Of a DNA stretch of 64,000 nt, positions 47,956-62,279 are shown piece after piece (position 1 is the first letter of the stretch; every line of letters starts with the position of its first letter). The notes under the pieces were generated by a model. It was not told the origin of the DNA and did not search any database. It saw only the letters and a program-made list of their open reading frames with translations. Position numbers and translations under genes: made by a program. The DNA comes from Auanema rhodensis (Eukaryota > Nematoda > Chromadorea > Rhabditida > Rhabditidae), in NCBI GenBank assembly GCA_964057225.1, contig OZ059899.1, positions 16,934,501 through 16,998,500 on the forward strand, read 5' to 3'.

Positions 47956-50900
47956 TTGAAAAATGATGCATTAGTGTATGTTGAGTTTCCATGTACACTC
48001 AACATTGCTTCCAAAAACATTTTGACAAAAATTTTCCCGAAAAATTTCAAGATAATTTCACAAAAAGTAGATGTTTTTAGATTCATTTTTTCAAGGCAAA
48101 GATGATGGACAATGTTATTCAACGAAAAAATTAATTCTTCAGGGTGAAAATCGAGGAAGTTCACACTTATATCAGTTGATATCTCGGTGAATTTTTAAGC
48201 TAGCGCAAATCTGATAACACAGATCGACGCAGCTTAAAAATCCGCATCGAATGCACTATACAACATTGAGAAACGCTTAATACAAAAGTTAGTTATGATC
48301 GTTTGGAAAATGATGCATTAGTGTATGTTGAGTTTCCATGTACACTCAACATTGCTTCCAAAAACATTTTGACAAAAATTTTTTCGAAAAATTTCAGAAT
48401 ATTTTAGCAAAAAATAGTTGTTTTTAGATTCCTTTTTTCAAGGCAAAGACGATGGACAATGTTATTCAACGAAAAAATTAATTCTTCAGGGTGACAATCG
48501 AGGATATAAGTGTGAACTTATATCAGTTGATATCTCGGTGAATTTTTAAGCTAGCGCAAATCTGATAACACAGATCGACGCAGCTTAAAAATCCACATCG
48601 AATGCACTATACAACATTGAGAAACGCTTAATACAAAAATTAGTTATGATCGTTTGAAAAAAGACGCATTAGTGTATGTTGATTTTCCATGTACACTCAA
48701 CATTGCTTCCAAAAACATTTTGACAAAAATTTTTTCGAAAAATTTCAAAATAATTTCGCAAAAAGTAAATGTTTTTAGATTCCTTTTTTTAAGGCAAAGA
48801 CGATGGACAATGTTATTCAACGAAAAAATTAATTCTGCAGGGTGAAAATCGAGGATATAAGTGTGAACTTATATCAGTTGATATCTCGGTGCATTTTTAA
48901 GCTAGCGCAAATCTGATAACACAGATCGACGCAGCTTAAAAATCCGCATCGAATGCACTATACTACATTGAGAAACGCCCAATACAAAAATTAGTTATGA
49001 TCGTTTGAAAAATGATGCATTAGTGTATGTTGAGTTTCCATGTACACTCAACATTGCTTCCAAAAACATTTTGACAAAAATTTTTTCGAAAAATTTCAAA
49101 ATAATTTCGCAAAAAGTAAATGTTTTTAGATTCCTTTTTTCAAGGCAAAGACGATGGACAATGTTATTCAACGAAAAAATTAATTCTGCAGGGTGAAAAT
49201 CGAGGATATAAGTGTGAACTTATATCAGTTGATATCTCGGTGAATTTTTAAGCTAGCGCAAATCTGATAACACAGATCGACGCAGCTTAAAAATCCGCAT
49301 CGAATGCACTATACAACATTGAGAAACGCTTAATACAAAAATTAGTTATGATCGTTTGAAAAAAGACGCATTAGTGTATGTTGAGTTTCCATGTACACTC
49401 AACATTGCTTCCAAAAACATTTTGACAAAAATTTTTTCGAAAAATTTCAAAATAATTTCGCAAAAAGTAAATGTTTTTAGATTCCTTTTTTTAAGGCAAA
49501 GACGATGGACAATGTTATTCAACGAAAAAATTAATTCTGCAGGGTGAAAATCGAGGATATAAGTGTGAACTTATATCAGTTGATATCTCGGTGCATTTTT
49601 AAGCTAGCGCAAATCTGATAACACAGATCGACGCAGCTTAAAAATCCGCATCGAATGCACTATACAACATTGAGAAACGCTTAATACAAAAATTAGTTAT
49701 GATCGTTTGAAAAAAGACGCATTAGTGTATGTTGAGTTTCCATGTACACTCAACATTGCTTCCAAAAACATTTTGACAAAAATTTTTTCGAAAAATTTCA
49801 AAATAATTTCGCAAAAAGTAAATGTTTTTAGATTCCTTTTTTTAAGGCAAAGACGATGGACAATGTTATTCAACGAAAAAATTAATTCTGCAGGGTGAAA
49901 ATCGAGGATATAAGTGTGAACATATATCAGTTGATATCTCGGTGAATTTTTAAGCTAGCGCAAATCTGATAACACAGATCGACGCAGCTTAAAAATCCGC
50001 ATCGAATGCACTATACAACATTGAGAAACGCTTAATACAAAAATTAGTTATGATCGTTTGAAAAAAGACGCATTAGTGTATGTTGAGTTTCCATGTACAC
50101 TCAACATTGCTTCCAAAAACATTTTGACAAAAATTTTTTCGAAAAATTTCAAAATAATTTCGCAAAAAGTAAATGTTTTTAGATTCCTTTTTTTAAGGCA
50201 AAGACGATGGACAATGTTATTCAACGAAAAAATTAATTCTTCAGGGTGAAAATCGAGGAAGTTCACACTTATATCAGTTGATATCTCGGTGAATTTTTAA
50301 GCTAGCGCAAATCTGATAACACAGATCGACGCAGCTTAAAAATCCGCATCGAATGCACTATATTACATTGAGAAACGCTCAATACAAAAATTAGTTATGA
50401 TTGTTTGAAAAATGATGCATTAGTGTATGTTGAGTTTCCATGTACACTCAACATTGCTTCCAAAAACATTTTGACAAAAATTTTCCCGAAAAATTTCAAG
50501 ATAATTTCACAAAAAGTAGATGTTTTTAGATTCATTTTTTCAAGGCAAAGATGATGGACAATGTTATTCAACGAAAAAATTAATTCTTCAGGGTGAAAAT
50601 CGAGGAAGTTCACACTTATATCAGTTGATATCTCGGTGAATTTTTAAGCTAGCGCAAATCTGATAACACAGATCGACGCAGCTTAAAAATCCGCATCGAA
50701 TGCACTATACAACATTGAGAAACGCTTAATACAAAAGTTAGTTATGATCGTTTGGAAAATGATGCATTAGTGTATGTTGAGTTTCCATGTACACTCAACA
50801 TTGCTTCCAAAAACATTTTGACAAAAATTTTTTCGAAAAATTTCAGAATATTTTAGCAAAAAATAGTTGTTTTTAGATTCCTTTTTTCAAGGCAAAGACG

Positions 50901-53900
50901 ATGGACAATGTTATTCAACGAAAAAATTAATTCTTCAGGGTGACAATCGAGGATATAAGTGTGAACTTATATCAGTTGATATCTCGGTGAATTTTTAAGC
51001 TAGCGCAAATCTGATAACACAGATCGACGCAGCTTAAAAATCCACATCGAATGCACTATACAACATTGAGAAACGCTTAATACAAAAATTAGTTATGATC
51101 GTTTGAAAAAAGACGCATTAGTGTATGTTGATTTTCCATGTACACTCAACATTGCTTCCAAAAACATTTTGACAAAAATTTTTTCGAAAAATTTCAAAAT
51201 AATTTCGCAAAAAGTAAATGTTTTTAGATTCCTTTTTTTAAGGCAAAGACGATGGACAATGTTATTCAACGAAAAAATTAATTCTGCAGGGTGAAAATCG
51301 AGGATATAAGTGTGAACTTATATCAGTTGATATCTCGGTGCATTTTTAAGCTAGCGCAAATCTGATAACACAGATCGACGCAGCTTAAAAATCCGCATCG
51401 AATGCACTATACTACATTGAGAAACGCCCAATACAAAAATTAGTTATGATCGTTTGAAAAATGATGCATTAGTGTATGTTGAGTTTCCATGTACACTCAA
51501 CATTGCTTCCAAAAACATTTTGACAAAAATTTTTTCGAAAAATTTCAAAATAATTTCGCAAAAAGTAAATGTTTTTAGATTCCTTTTTTTAAGGCAAAGA
51601 CGATGGACAATGTTATTCAACGAAAAAATTAATTCTGCAGGGTGAAAATCGAGGATATAAGTGTGAACTTATATCAGTTGATATCTCGGTGCATTTTTAA
51701 GCTAGCGCAAATCTGATAACACAGATCGACGCAGCTTAAAAATCCACATCGAATGCACTATACAACATTGAGAAACGTTTAATACAAAAATTAGTTATGA
51801 TCGTTTGAAAAATGATGCATTAGTGTATGTTGAGTTTCCATGTACACTCAACATTGCTTCCAAAAACATTTTGACAAAAATTTTTTCGAAAAATTTCAAA
51901 ATAATTTCGCAAAAAGTAAATGTTTTTAGATTCCTTTTTTTAAGGCAAAGACGATGGACAATGTTATTCAACGAAAAAATTAATTCTGCAGGGTGAAAAT
52001 CGAGGATATAAGTGTGAACTTATATCAGTTGATATCTCGGTGCATTTTTAAGCTAGCGCAAATCTGATAACACAGATCGACGCAGCTTAAAAATCCGCAT
52101 CGAATGCACTATACAACATTGAGAAACGCTTAATACAAAAATTAGTTATGATCGTTTGAAAAAAGACGCATTAGTGTATGTTGAGTTTCCATGTACACTC
52201 AACATTGCTTCCAAAAACATTTTGACAAAAATTTTTTCGAAAAATTTCAAAATAATTTCGCAAAAAGTAAATGTTTTTAGATTCCTTTTTTTAAGGCAAA
52301 GACGATGGACAATGTTATTCAACGAAAAAATTAATTCTGCAGGGTGAAAATCGAGGATATAAGTGTGAACATATATCAGTTGATATCTCGGTGAATTTTT
52401 AAGCTAGCGCAAATCTGATAACACAGATCGACGCAGCTTAAAAATCCGCATCGAATGCACTATACAACATTGAGAAACGCTTAATACAAAAATTAGTTAT
52501 GATCGTTTGAAAAAAGACGCATTAGTGTATGTTGAGTTTCCATGTACACTCAACATTGCTTCCAAAAACATTTTGACAAAAATTTTTTCGAAAAATTTCA
52601 AAATAATTTCGCAAAAAGTAAATGTTTTTAGATTCCTTTTTTTAAGGCAAAGACGATGGACAATGTTATTCAACGAAAAAATTAATTCTTCAGGGTGAAA
52701 ATCGAGGAAGTTCACACTTATATCAGTTGATATCTCGGTGAATTTTTAAGCTAGCGCAAATCTGATAACACAGATCGACGCAGCTTAAAAATCCGCATCG
52801 AATGCACTATATTACATTGAGAAACGCTCAATACAAAAATTAGTTATGATTGTTTGAAAAATGATGCATTAGTGTATGTTGAGTTTCCATGTACACTCAA
52901 CATTGCTTCCAAAAACATTTTGACAAAAATTTTCCCGAAAAATTTCAAGATAATTTCACAAAAAGTAGATGTTTTTAGATTCATTTTTTCAAGGCAAAGA
53001 TGATGGACAATGTTATTCAACGAAAAAATTAATTCTTCAGGGTGAAAATCGAGGAAGTTCACACTTATATCAGTTGATATCTCGGTGAATTTTTAAGCTA
53101 GCGCAAATCTGATAACACAGATCGACGCAGCTTAAAAATCCGCATCGAATGCACTATACAACATTGAGAAACGCTTAATACAAAAGTTAGTTATGATCGT
53201 TTGGAAAATGATGCATTAGTGTATGTTGAGTTTCCATGTACACTCAACATTGCTTCCAAAAACATTTTGACAAAAATTTTTTCGAAAAATTTCAGAATAT
53301 TTTAGCAAAAAATAGTTGTTTTTAGATTCCTTTTTTCAAGGCAAAGACGATGGACAATGTTATTCAACGAAAAAATTAATTCTTCAGGGTGACAATCGAG
53401 GATATAAGTGTGAACTTATATCAGTTGATATCTCGGTGAATTTTTAAGCTAGCGCAAATCTGATAACACAGATCGACGCAGCTTAAAAATCCACATCGAA
53501 TGCACTATACAACATTGAGAAACGCTTAATACAAAAATTAGTTATGATCGTTTGAAAAAAGACGCATTAGTGTATGTTGATTTTCCATGTACACTCAACA
53601 TTGCTTCCAAAAACATTTTGACAAAAATTTTTTCGAAAAATTTCAAAATAATTTCGCAAAAAGTAAATGTTTTTAGATTCCTTTTTTTAAGGCAAAGACG
53701 ATGGACAATGTTATTCAACGAAAAAATTAATTCTGCAGGGTGAAAATCGAGGATATAAGTGTGAACTTATATCAGTTGATATCTCGGTGCATTTTTAAGC
53801 TAGCGCAAATCTGATAACACAGATCGACGCAGCTTAAAAATCCGCATCGAATGCACTATACTACATTGAGAAACGCCCAATACAAAAATTAGTTATGATC

Positions 53901-56900
53901 GTTTGAAAAATGATGCATTAGTGTATGTTGAGTTTCCATGTACACTCAACATTGCTTCCAAAAACATTTTGACAAAAATTTTTTCGAAAAATTTCAAAAT
54001 AATTTCGCAAAAAGTAAATGTTTTTAGATTCCTTTTTTTAAGGCAAAGACGATGGACAATGTTATTCAACGAAAAAATTAATTCTGCAGGGTGAAAATCG
54101 AGGATATAAGTGTGAACTTATATCAGTTGATATCTCGGTGCATTTTTAAGCTAGCGCAAATCTGATAACACAGATCGACGCAGCTTAAAAATCCACATCG
54201 AATGCACTATACAACATTGAGAAACGTTTAATACAAAAATTAGTTATGATCGTTTGAAAAATGATGCATTAGTGTATGTTGAGTTTCCATGTACACTCAA
54301 CATTGCTTCCAAAAACATTTTGACAAAAATTTTTTCGAAAAATTTCAAAATAATTTCGCAAAAAGTAAATGTTTTTAGATTCCTTTTTTTAAGGCAAAGA
54401 CGATGGACAATGTTATTCAACGAAAAAATTAATTCTGCAGGGTGAAAATCGAGGATATAAGTGTGAACTTATATCAGTTGATATCTCGGTGCATTTTTAA
54501 GCTAGCGCAAATCTGATAACACAGATCGACGCAGCTTAAAAATCCGCATCGAATGCACTATACAACATTGAGAAACGCTTAATACAAAAATTAGTTATGA
54601 TCGTTTGAAAAAAGACGCATTAGTGTATGTTGAGTTTCCATGTACACTCAACATTGCTTCCAAAAACATTTTGACAAAAATTTTTTCGAAAAATTTCAAA
54701 ATAATTTCGCAAAAAGTAAATGTTTTTAGATTCCTTTTTTTAAGGCAAAGACGATGGACAATGTTATTCAACGAAAAAATTAATTCTGCAGGGTGAAAAT
54801 CGAGGATATAAGTGTGAACATATATCAGTTGATATCTCGGTGAATTTTTAAGCTAGCGCAAATCTGATAACACAGATCGACGCAGCTTAAAAATCCGCAT
54901 CGAATGCACTATACAACATTGAGAAACGCTTAATACAAAAATTAGTTATGATCGTTTGAAAAAAGACGCATTAGTGTATGTTGAGTTTCCATGTACACTC
55001 AACATTGCTTCCAAAAACATTTTGACAAAAATTTTTTCGAAAAATTTCAAAATAATTTCGCAAAAAGTAAATGTTTTTAGATTCCTTTTTTTAAGGCAAA
55101 GACGATGGACAATGTTATTCAACGAAAAAATTAATTCTTCAGGGTGAAAATCGAGGAAGTTCACACTTATATCAGTTGATATCTCGGTGCATTTTTAAGC
55201 TAGCGCAAATCTGATAACACAGATCGACGCAGCTTAAAAATCCACATCGAATGCACTATACAACATTGAGAAACGTTTAATACAAAAATTAGTTATGATC
55301 GTTTGAAAAATGATGCATTAGTGTATGTTGAGTTTCCATGTACACTCAACATTGCTTCCAAAAACATTTTGACAAAAATTTTTTCGAAAAATTTCAAAAT
55401 AATTTCGCAAAAAGTAAATGTTTTTAGATTCCTTTTTTTAAGGCAAAGACGATCGACAATGTTATTCAACGAAAAAATTAATTCTGCAGGGTGAAAATCG
55501 AGGATATAAGTGTGAACTTATATCAGTTGATATCTCGGTGCATTTTTAAGCTAGCGCAAATCTGATAACACAGATCGACGCAGCTTAAAAATCCGCATCG
55601 AATGCACTATACAACATTGAGAAACGCTTAATACAAAAATTAGTTATGATCGTTTGAAAAAAGACGCATTAGTGTATGTTGAGTTTCCATGTACACTCAA
55701 CATTGCTTCCAAAAACATTTTGACAAAAATTTTTTCGAAAAATTTCAAAATAATTTCGCAAAAAGTAAATGTTTTTAGATTCCTTTTTTTAAGGCAAAGA
55801 CGATGGACAATGTTATTCAACGAAAAAATTAATTCTTCAGGGTGAAAATCGAGGAAGTTCACACTTATATCAGTTGATATCTCGGTGAATTTTTAAGCTA
55901 GCGCAAATCTGATAACACAGATCGACGCAGCTTAAAAATCCGCATCGAATGCACTATATTACATTGAGAAACGCTCAATACAAAAATTAGTTATGATTGT
56001 TTGAAAAATGATGCATTAGTGTATGTTGAGTTTCCATGTACACTCAACATTGCTTCCAAAAACATTTTGACAAAAATTTTCCCGAAAAATTTCAAGATAA
56101 TTTCACAAAAAGTAGATGTTTTTAGATTCATTTTTTCAAGGCAAAGATGATGGACAATGTTATTCAACGAAAAAATTAATTCTTCAGGGTGAAAATCGAG
56201 GAAGTTCACACTTATATCAGTTGATATCTCGGTGAATTTTTAAGCTAGCGCAAATCTGATAACACAGATCGACGCAGCTTAAAAATCCGCATCGAATGCA
56301 CTATACAACATTGAGAAACGCTTAATACAAAAGTTAGTTATGATCGTTTGGAAAATGATGCATTAGTGTATGTTGAGTTTCCATGTACACTCAACATTGC
56401 TTCCAAAAACATTTTGACAAAAATTTTTTCGAAAAATTTCAGAATATTTTAGCAAAAAATAGTTGTTTTTAGATTCCTTTTTTCAAGGCAAAGACGATGG
56501 ACAATGTTATTCAACGAAAAAATTAATTCTTCAGGGTGACAATCGAGGATATAAGTGTGAACTTATATCAGTTGATATCTCGGTGAATTTTTAAGCTAGC
56601 GCAAATCTGATAACACAGATCGACGCAGCTTAAAAATCCACATCGAATGCACTATACAACATTGAGAAACGCTTAATACAAAAATTAGTTATGATCGTTT
56701 GAAAAAAGACGCATTAGTGTATGTTGATTTTCCATGTACACTCAACATTGCTTCCAAAAACATTTTGACAAAAATTTTTTCGAAAAATTTCAAAATAATT
56801 TCGCAAAAAGTAAATGTTTTTAGATTCCTTTTTTTAAGGCAAAGACGATGGACAATGTTATTCAACGAAAAAATTAATTCTGCAGGGTGAAAATCGAGGA

Positions 56901-59900
56901 TATAAGTGTGAACTTATATCAGTTGATATCTCGGTGCATTTTTAAGCTAGCGCAAATCTGATAACACAGATCGACGCAGCTTAAAAATCCGCATCGAATG
57001 CACTATACTACATTGAGAAACGCCCAATACAAAAATTAGTTATGATCGTTTGAAAAATGATGCATTAGTGTATGTTGAGTTTCCATGTACACTCAACATT
57101 GCTTCCAAAAACATTTTGACAAAAATTTTTTCGAAAAATTTCAAAATAATTTCGCAAAAAGTAAATGTTTTTAGATTCCTTTTTTTAAGGCAAAGACGAT
57201 GGACAATGTTATTCAACGAAAAAATTAATTCTGCAGGGTGAAAATCGAGGATATAAGTGTGAACTTATATCAGTTGATATCTCGGTGCATTTTTAAGCTA
57301 GCGCAAATCTGATAACACAGATCGACGCAGCTTAAAAATCCACATCGAATGCACTATACAACATTGAGAAACGTTTAATACAAAAATTAGTTATGATCGT
57401 TTGAAAAATGATGCATTAGTGTATGTTGAGTTTCCATGTACACTCAACATTGCTTCCAAAAACATTTTGACAAAAATTTTTTCGAAAAATTTCAAAATAA
57501 TTTCGCAAAAAGTAAATGTTTTTAGATTCCTTTTTTTAAGGCAAAGACGATGGACAATGTTATTCAACGAAAAAATTAATTCTGCAGGGTGAAAATCGAG
57601 GATATAAGTGTGAACTTATATCAGTTGATATCTCGGTGCATTTTTAAGCTAGCGCAAATCTGATAACACAGATCGACGCAGCTTAAAAATCCGCATCGAA
57701 TGCACTATACAACATTGAGAAACGCTTAATACAAAAATTAGTTATGATCGTTTGAAAAAAGACGCATTAGTGTATGTTGAGTTTCCATGTACACTCAACA
57801 TTGCTTCCAAAAACATTTTGACAAAAATTTTTTCGAAAAATTTCAAAATAATTTCGCAAAAAGTAAATGTTTTTAGATTCCTTTTTTTAAGGCAAAGACG
57901 ATGGACAATGTTATTCAACGAAAAAATTAATTCTGCAGGGTGAAAATCGAGGATATAAGTGTGAACATATATCAGTTGATATCTCGGTGAATTTTTAAGC
58001 TAGCGCAAATCTGATAACACAGATCGACGCAGCTTAAAAATCCGCATCGAATGCACTATACAACATTGAGAAACGCTTAATACAAAAATTAGTTATGATC
58101 GTTTGAAAAAAGACGCATTAGTGTATGTTGAGTTTCCATGTACACTCAACATTGCTTCCAAAAACATTTTGACAAAAATTTTTTCGAAAAATTTCAAAAT
58201 AATTTCGCAAAAAGTAAATGTTTTTAGATTCCTTTTTTTAAGGCAAAGACGATGGACAATGTTATTCAACGAAAAAATTAATTCTTCAGGGTGAAAATCG
58301 AGGAAGTTCACACTTATATCAGTTGATATCTCGGTGAATTTTTAAGCTAGCGCAAATCTGATAACACAGATCGACGCAGCTTAAAAATCCGCATCGAATG
58401 CACTATATTACATTGAGAAACGCTCAATACAAAAATTAGTTATGATTGTTTGAAAAATGATGCATTAGTGTATGTTGAGTTTCCATGTACACTCAACATT
58501 GCTTCCAAAAACATTTTGACAAAAATTTTCCCGAAAAATTTCAAGATAATTTCACAAAAAGTAGATGTTTTTAGATTCATTTTTTCAAGGCAAAGATGAT
58601 GGACAATGTTATTCAACGAAAAAATTAATTCTTCAGGGTGAAAATCGAGGAAGTTCACACTTATATCAGTTGATATCTCGGTGAATTTTTAAGCTAGCGC
58701 AAATCTGATAACACAGATCGACGCAGCTTAAAAATCCGCATCGAATGCACTATACAACATTGAGAAACGCTTAATACAAAAGTTAGTTATGATCGTTTGG
58801 AAAATGATGCATTAGTGTATGTTGAGTTTCCATGTACACTCAACATTGCTTCCAAAAACATTTTGACAAAAATTTTTTCGAAAAATTTCAGAATATTTTA
58901 GCAAAAAATAGTTGTTTTTAGATTCCTTTTTTCAAGGCAAAGACGATGGACAATGTTATTCAACGAAAAAATTAATTCTTCAGGGTGACAATCGAGGATA
59001 TAAGTGTGAACTTATATCAGTTGATATCTCGGTGAATTTTTAAGCTAGCGCAAATCTGATAACACAGATCGACGCAGCTTAAAAATCCACATCGAATGCA
59101 CTATACAACATTGAGAAACGCTTAATACAAAAATTAGTTATGATCGTTTGAAAAAAGACGCATTAGTGTATGTTGATTTTCCATGTACACTCAACATTGC
59201 TTCCAAAAACATTTTGACAAAAATTTTTTCGAAAAATTTCAAAATAATTTCGCAAAAAGTAAATGTTTTTAGATTCCTTTTTTTAAGGCAAAGACGATGG
59301 ACAATGTTATTCAACGAAAAAATTAATTCTGCAGGGTGAAAATCGAGGATATAAGTGTGAACTTATATCAGTTGATATCTCGGTGCATTTTTAAGCTAGC
59401 GCAAATCTGATAACACAGATCGACGCAGCTTAAAAATCCGCATCGAATGCACTATACTACATTGAGAAACGCCCAATACAAAAATTAGTTATGATCGTTT
59501 GAAAAATGATGCATTAGTGTATGTTGAGTTTCCATGTACACTCAACATTGCTTCCAAAAACATTTTGACAAAAATTTTTTCGAAAAATTTCAAAATAATT
59601 TCGCAAAAAGTAAATGTTTTTAGATTCCTTTTTTTAAGGCAAAGACGATGGACAATGTTATTCAACGAAAAAATTAATTCTGCAGGGTGAAAATCGAGGA
59701 TATAAGTGTGAACTTATATCAGTTGATATCTCGGTGCATTTTTAAGCTAGCGCAAATCTGATAACACAGATCGACGCAGCTTAAAAATCCACATCGAATG
59801 CACTATACAACATTGAGAAACGTTTAATACAAAAATTAGTTATGATCGTTTGAAAAATGATGCATTAGTGTATGTTGAGTTTCCATGTACACTCAACATT

Positions 59901-60150
59901 GCTTCCAAAAACATTTTGACAAAAATTTTTTCGAAAAATTTCAAAATAATTTCGCAAAAAGTAAATGTTTTTAGATTCCTTTTTTTAAGGCAAAGACGAT
60001 GGACAATGTTATTCAACGAAAAAATTAATTCTGCAGGGTGAAAATCGAGGATATAAGTGTGAACTTATATCAGTTGATATCTCGGTGCATTTTTAAGCTA
60101 GCGCAAATCTGATAACACAGATCGACGCAGCTTAAAAATCCGCATCGAAT
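47956..60150. repeat. Satellite B higher-order repeat, 7-mer of 2,449 bp (about five copies, one a 9-mer)
   Basis: The CCCGAAAAATTTCAAGATAATTTC/GATGATGG monomer recurs at unit starts 47956, 50405, 52854, 56001 and 58450. The GTTGATTTTCC monomer recurs at 48654, 51103, 53552, 56699 and 59148. Spacings are 2,449, 2,449, 3,147 and 2,449 bp. 2,449 equals 5 x 351 + 2 x 347, and 3,147 adds one 351-bp and one 347-bp unit, so the third copy is a nine-monomer variant. Its extra part includes a monomer with GACGATCGAC (unit 55303). The fifth copy loses the pattern near 60.15 kb. Confidence 0.88.
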
Positions 60151-61100
60151 GCACTATACTACATTGAGAAACGCCCAATACAAAAATTAGTTATGATCGT
60201 TTGAAAAATGATGCATTAGTGTATGTTGAGTTTCCATGTACACTCAACATTGCTTCCAAAAACATTTTGACAAAAATTTTTTCGAAAAATTTCAAAATAA
60301 TTTCGCAAAAAGTAAATGTTTTTAGATTCCTTTTTTTAAGGCAAAGACGATGGACAATGTTATTCAACGAAAAAATTAATTCTGCAGGGTGAAAATCGAG
60401 GATATAAGTGTGAACTTATATCAGTTGATATCTCGGTGCATTTTTAAGCTAGCGCAAATCTGATAACACAGATCGACGCAGCTTAAAAATCCACATCGAA
60501 TGCACTATACAACATTGAGAAACGCTTAATACAAAAATTAGTTATGATCGTTTGAAAAATGATGCATTAGTGTATGTTGAGTTTCCATGTACACTCAACA
60601 TTGCTTCCAAAAACATTTTGACAAAAATTTTTTCGAAAAATTTCAAAATAATTTCGCAAAAAGTAAATGTTTTTAGATTCCTTTTTTTAAGGCAAAGACG
60701 ATGGACAATGTTATTCAACGAAAAAATTAATTCTGCAGGGTGAAAATCGAGGATATAAGTGTGAACTTATATCAGTTGATATCTCGGTGCATTTTTAAGC
60801 TAGCGCAAATCTGATAACACAGATCGACGCAGCTTAAAAATCCGCATCGAATGCACTATACTACATTGAGAAACGCCCAATACAAAAATTAGTTATGATC
60901 GTTTGAAAAATGATGCATTAGTGTATGTTGAGTTTCCATGTACACTCAACATTGCTTCCAAAAACATTTTGACAAAAATTTTTTCGAAAAATTTCAAAAT
61001 AATTTCGCAAAAAGTAAATGTTTTTAGATTCCTTTTTTTAAGGCAAAGACGATGGACAATGTTATTCAACGAAAAAATTAATTCTGCAGGGTGAAAATCG
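59340..61100. repeat. Satellite B local dimer amplification (702 bp)
   Basis: Units at 59499, 60201 and 60903 are each preceded by GAAACGCCCAATAC. The intervening units at 59850 and 60552 are preceded by TCCACATCG and TATACAACATTG. This is an alternating two-monomer (702-bp) pattern running about two and a half times. It follows from the last 7-mer copy and shows a smaller-scale expansion at its edge. Confidence 0.7.
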
Positions 61101-62279
61101 AGGATATAAGTGTGAACTTATATCAGTTGATATCTCGGTGCATTTTTAAGCTAGCGCAAATCTGATAACACAGATCGACGCAGCTTAAAAATCCGCATCG
61201 AATGCACTATACTACATTGAGAAACGCTTAATACAAAAATTAGTTATGATCGTTTGAAAAATGATGCATTAGTGTATGTTGAGTTTCCATGTACACTCAA
61301 CATTGCTTCCAAAAACATTTTGACAAAAATTTTTTCGAAAAATTTCAGAATATTTTAGCAAAAAATAGTTGTTTTTAGATTCCTTTTTTCAAGGCAAAGA
61401 CGATGGACAATGTTATTCAACGAAAAAATTAATTCTGCAGGGTGAAAATCGAGGATATAAGTGTGAACTTATATCAGTTGATATCTCGGTGAATTTTTAA
61501 GCTAGCGCAAATCTGATAAAACAGATCGACGCAGCTTAAAAATCCGCATTGAATGCACTATACAACATTGAGAAACGCTTAATACAAAAATTAGTTATGA
61601 TCGTTTGAAAAAAGACGCATTAGTGTATGTTGAGTTTCCATGTACACTCAACATTGCTTCCAAAAACATTTTGACAAAAATTTTTTCGAAAAATTTCAGA
61701 ATATTTTAGCAAAAAATAGTTGTTTTTAGATTCCTTTTTTCAAGGCAAAGACGATGGACAATGTTATTCAACGAAAAAATTAATTCTGCAGGGTGAAAAT
61801 CGAGGATATAAGTGTGAACATATATCAGTTGATATCTCGGTGAATTTTTAAGCTAGCGCAAATCTGATAACACAGATCGACGCAGCTTAAAAATCCGCAT
61901 CGAATGCACTATACAACAATGAGAAACGCTTAATACAAAAATTAGTTATGATCGTTTGAAAAAAGACGCATTAGTGTATGTTGAGTTTCCATGTACACTC
62001 AACATTGCTTCCAAAAACATTTTGACAAAAATTTTTTCGAAAAATTTCAAAAAAATTTCGCAAAAAGTAAATGTTTTTAGATTCCTTTTTTTAAGGCAAA
62101 GACGATGGACAATGTTATTCAACGAAAAAATTAATTCTGCAGGGTGAAAATCGAGGATATAAGTGTGAACTTATATCAGTTGATATCTCGGTGCATTTTT
62201 AAGCTAGCGCAAATCTGATAACACAGATCGACGCAGCTTAAAAATCCGCATCGAATGCACTATACAACATTGAGAAACG

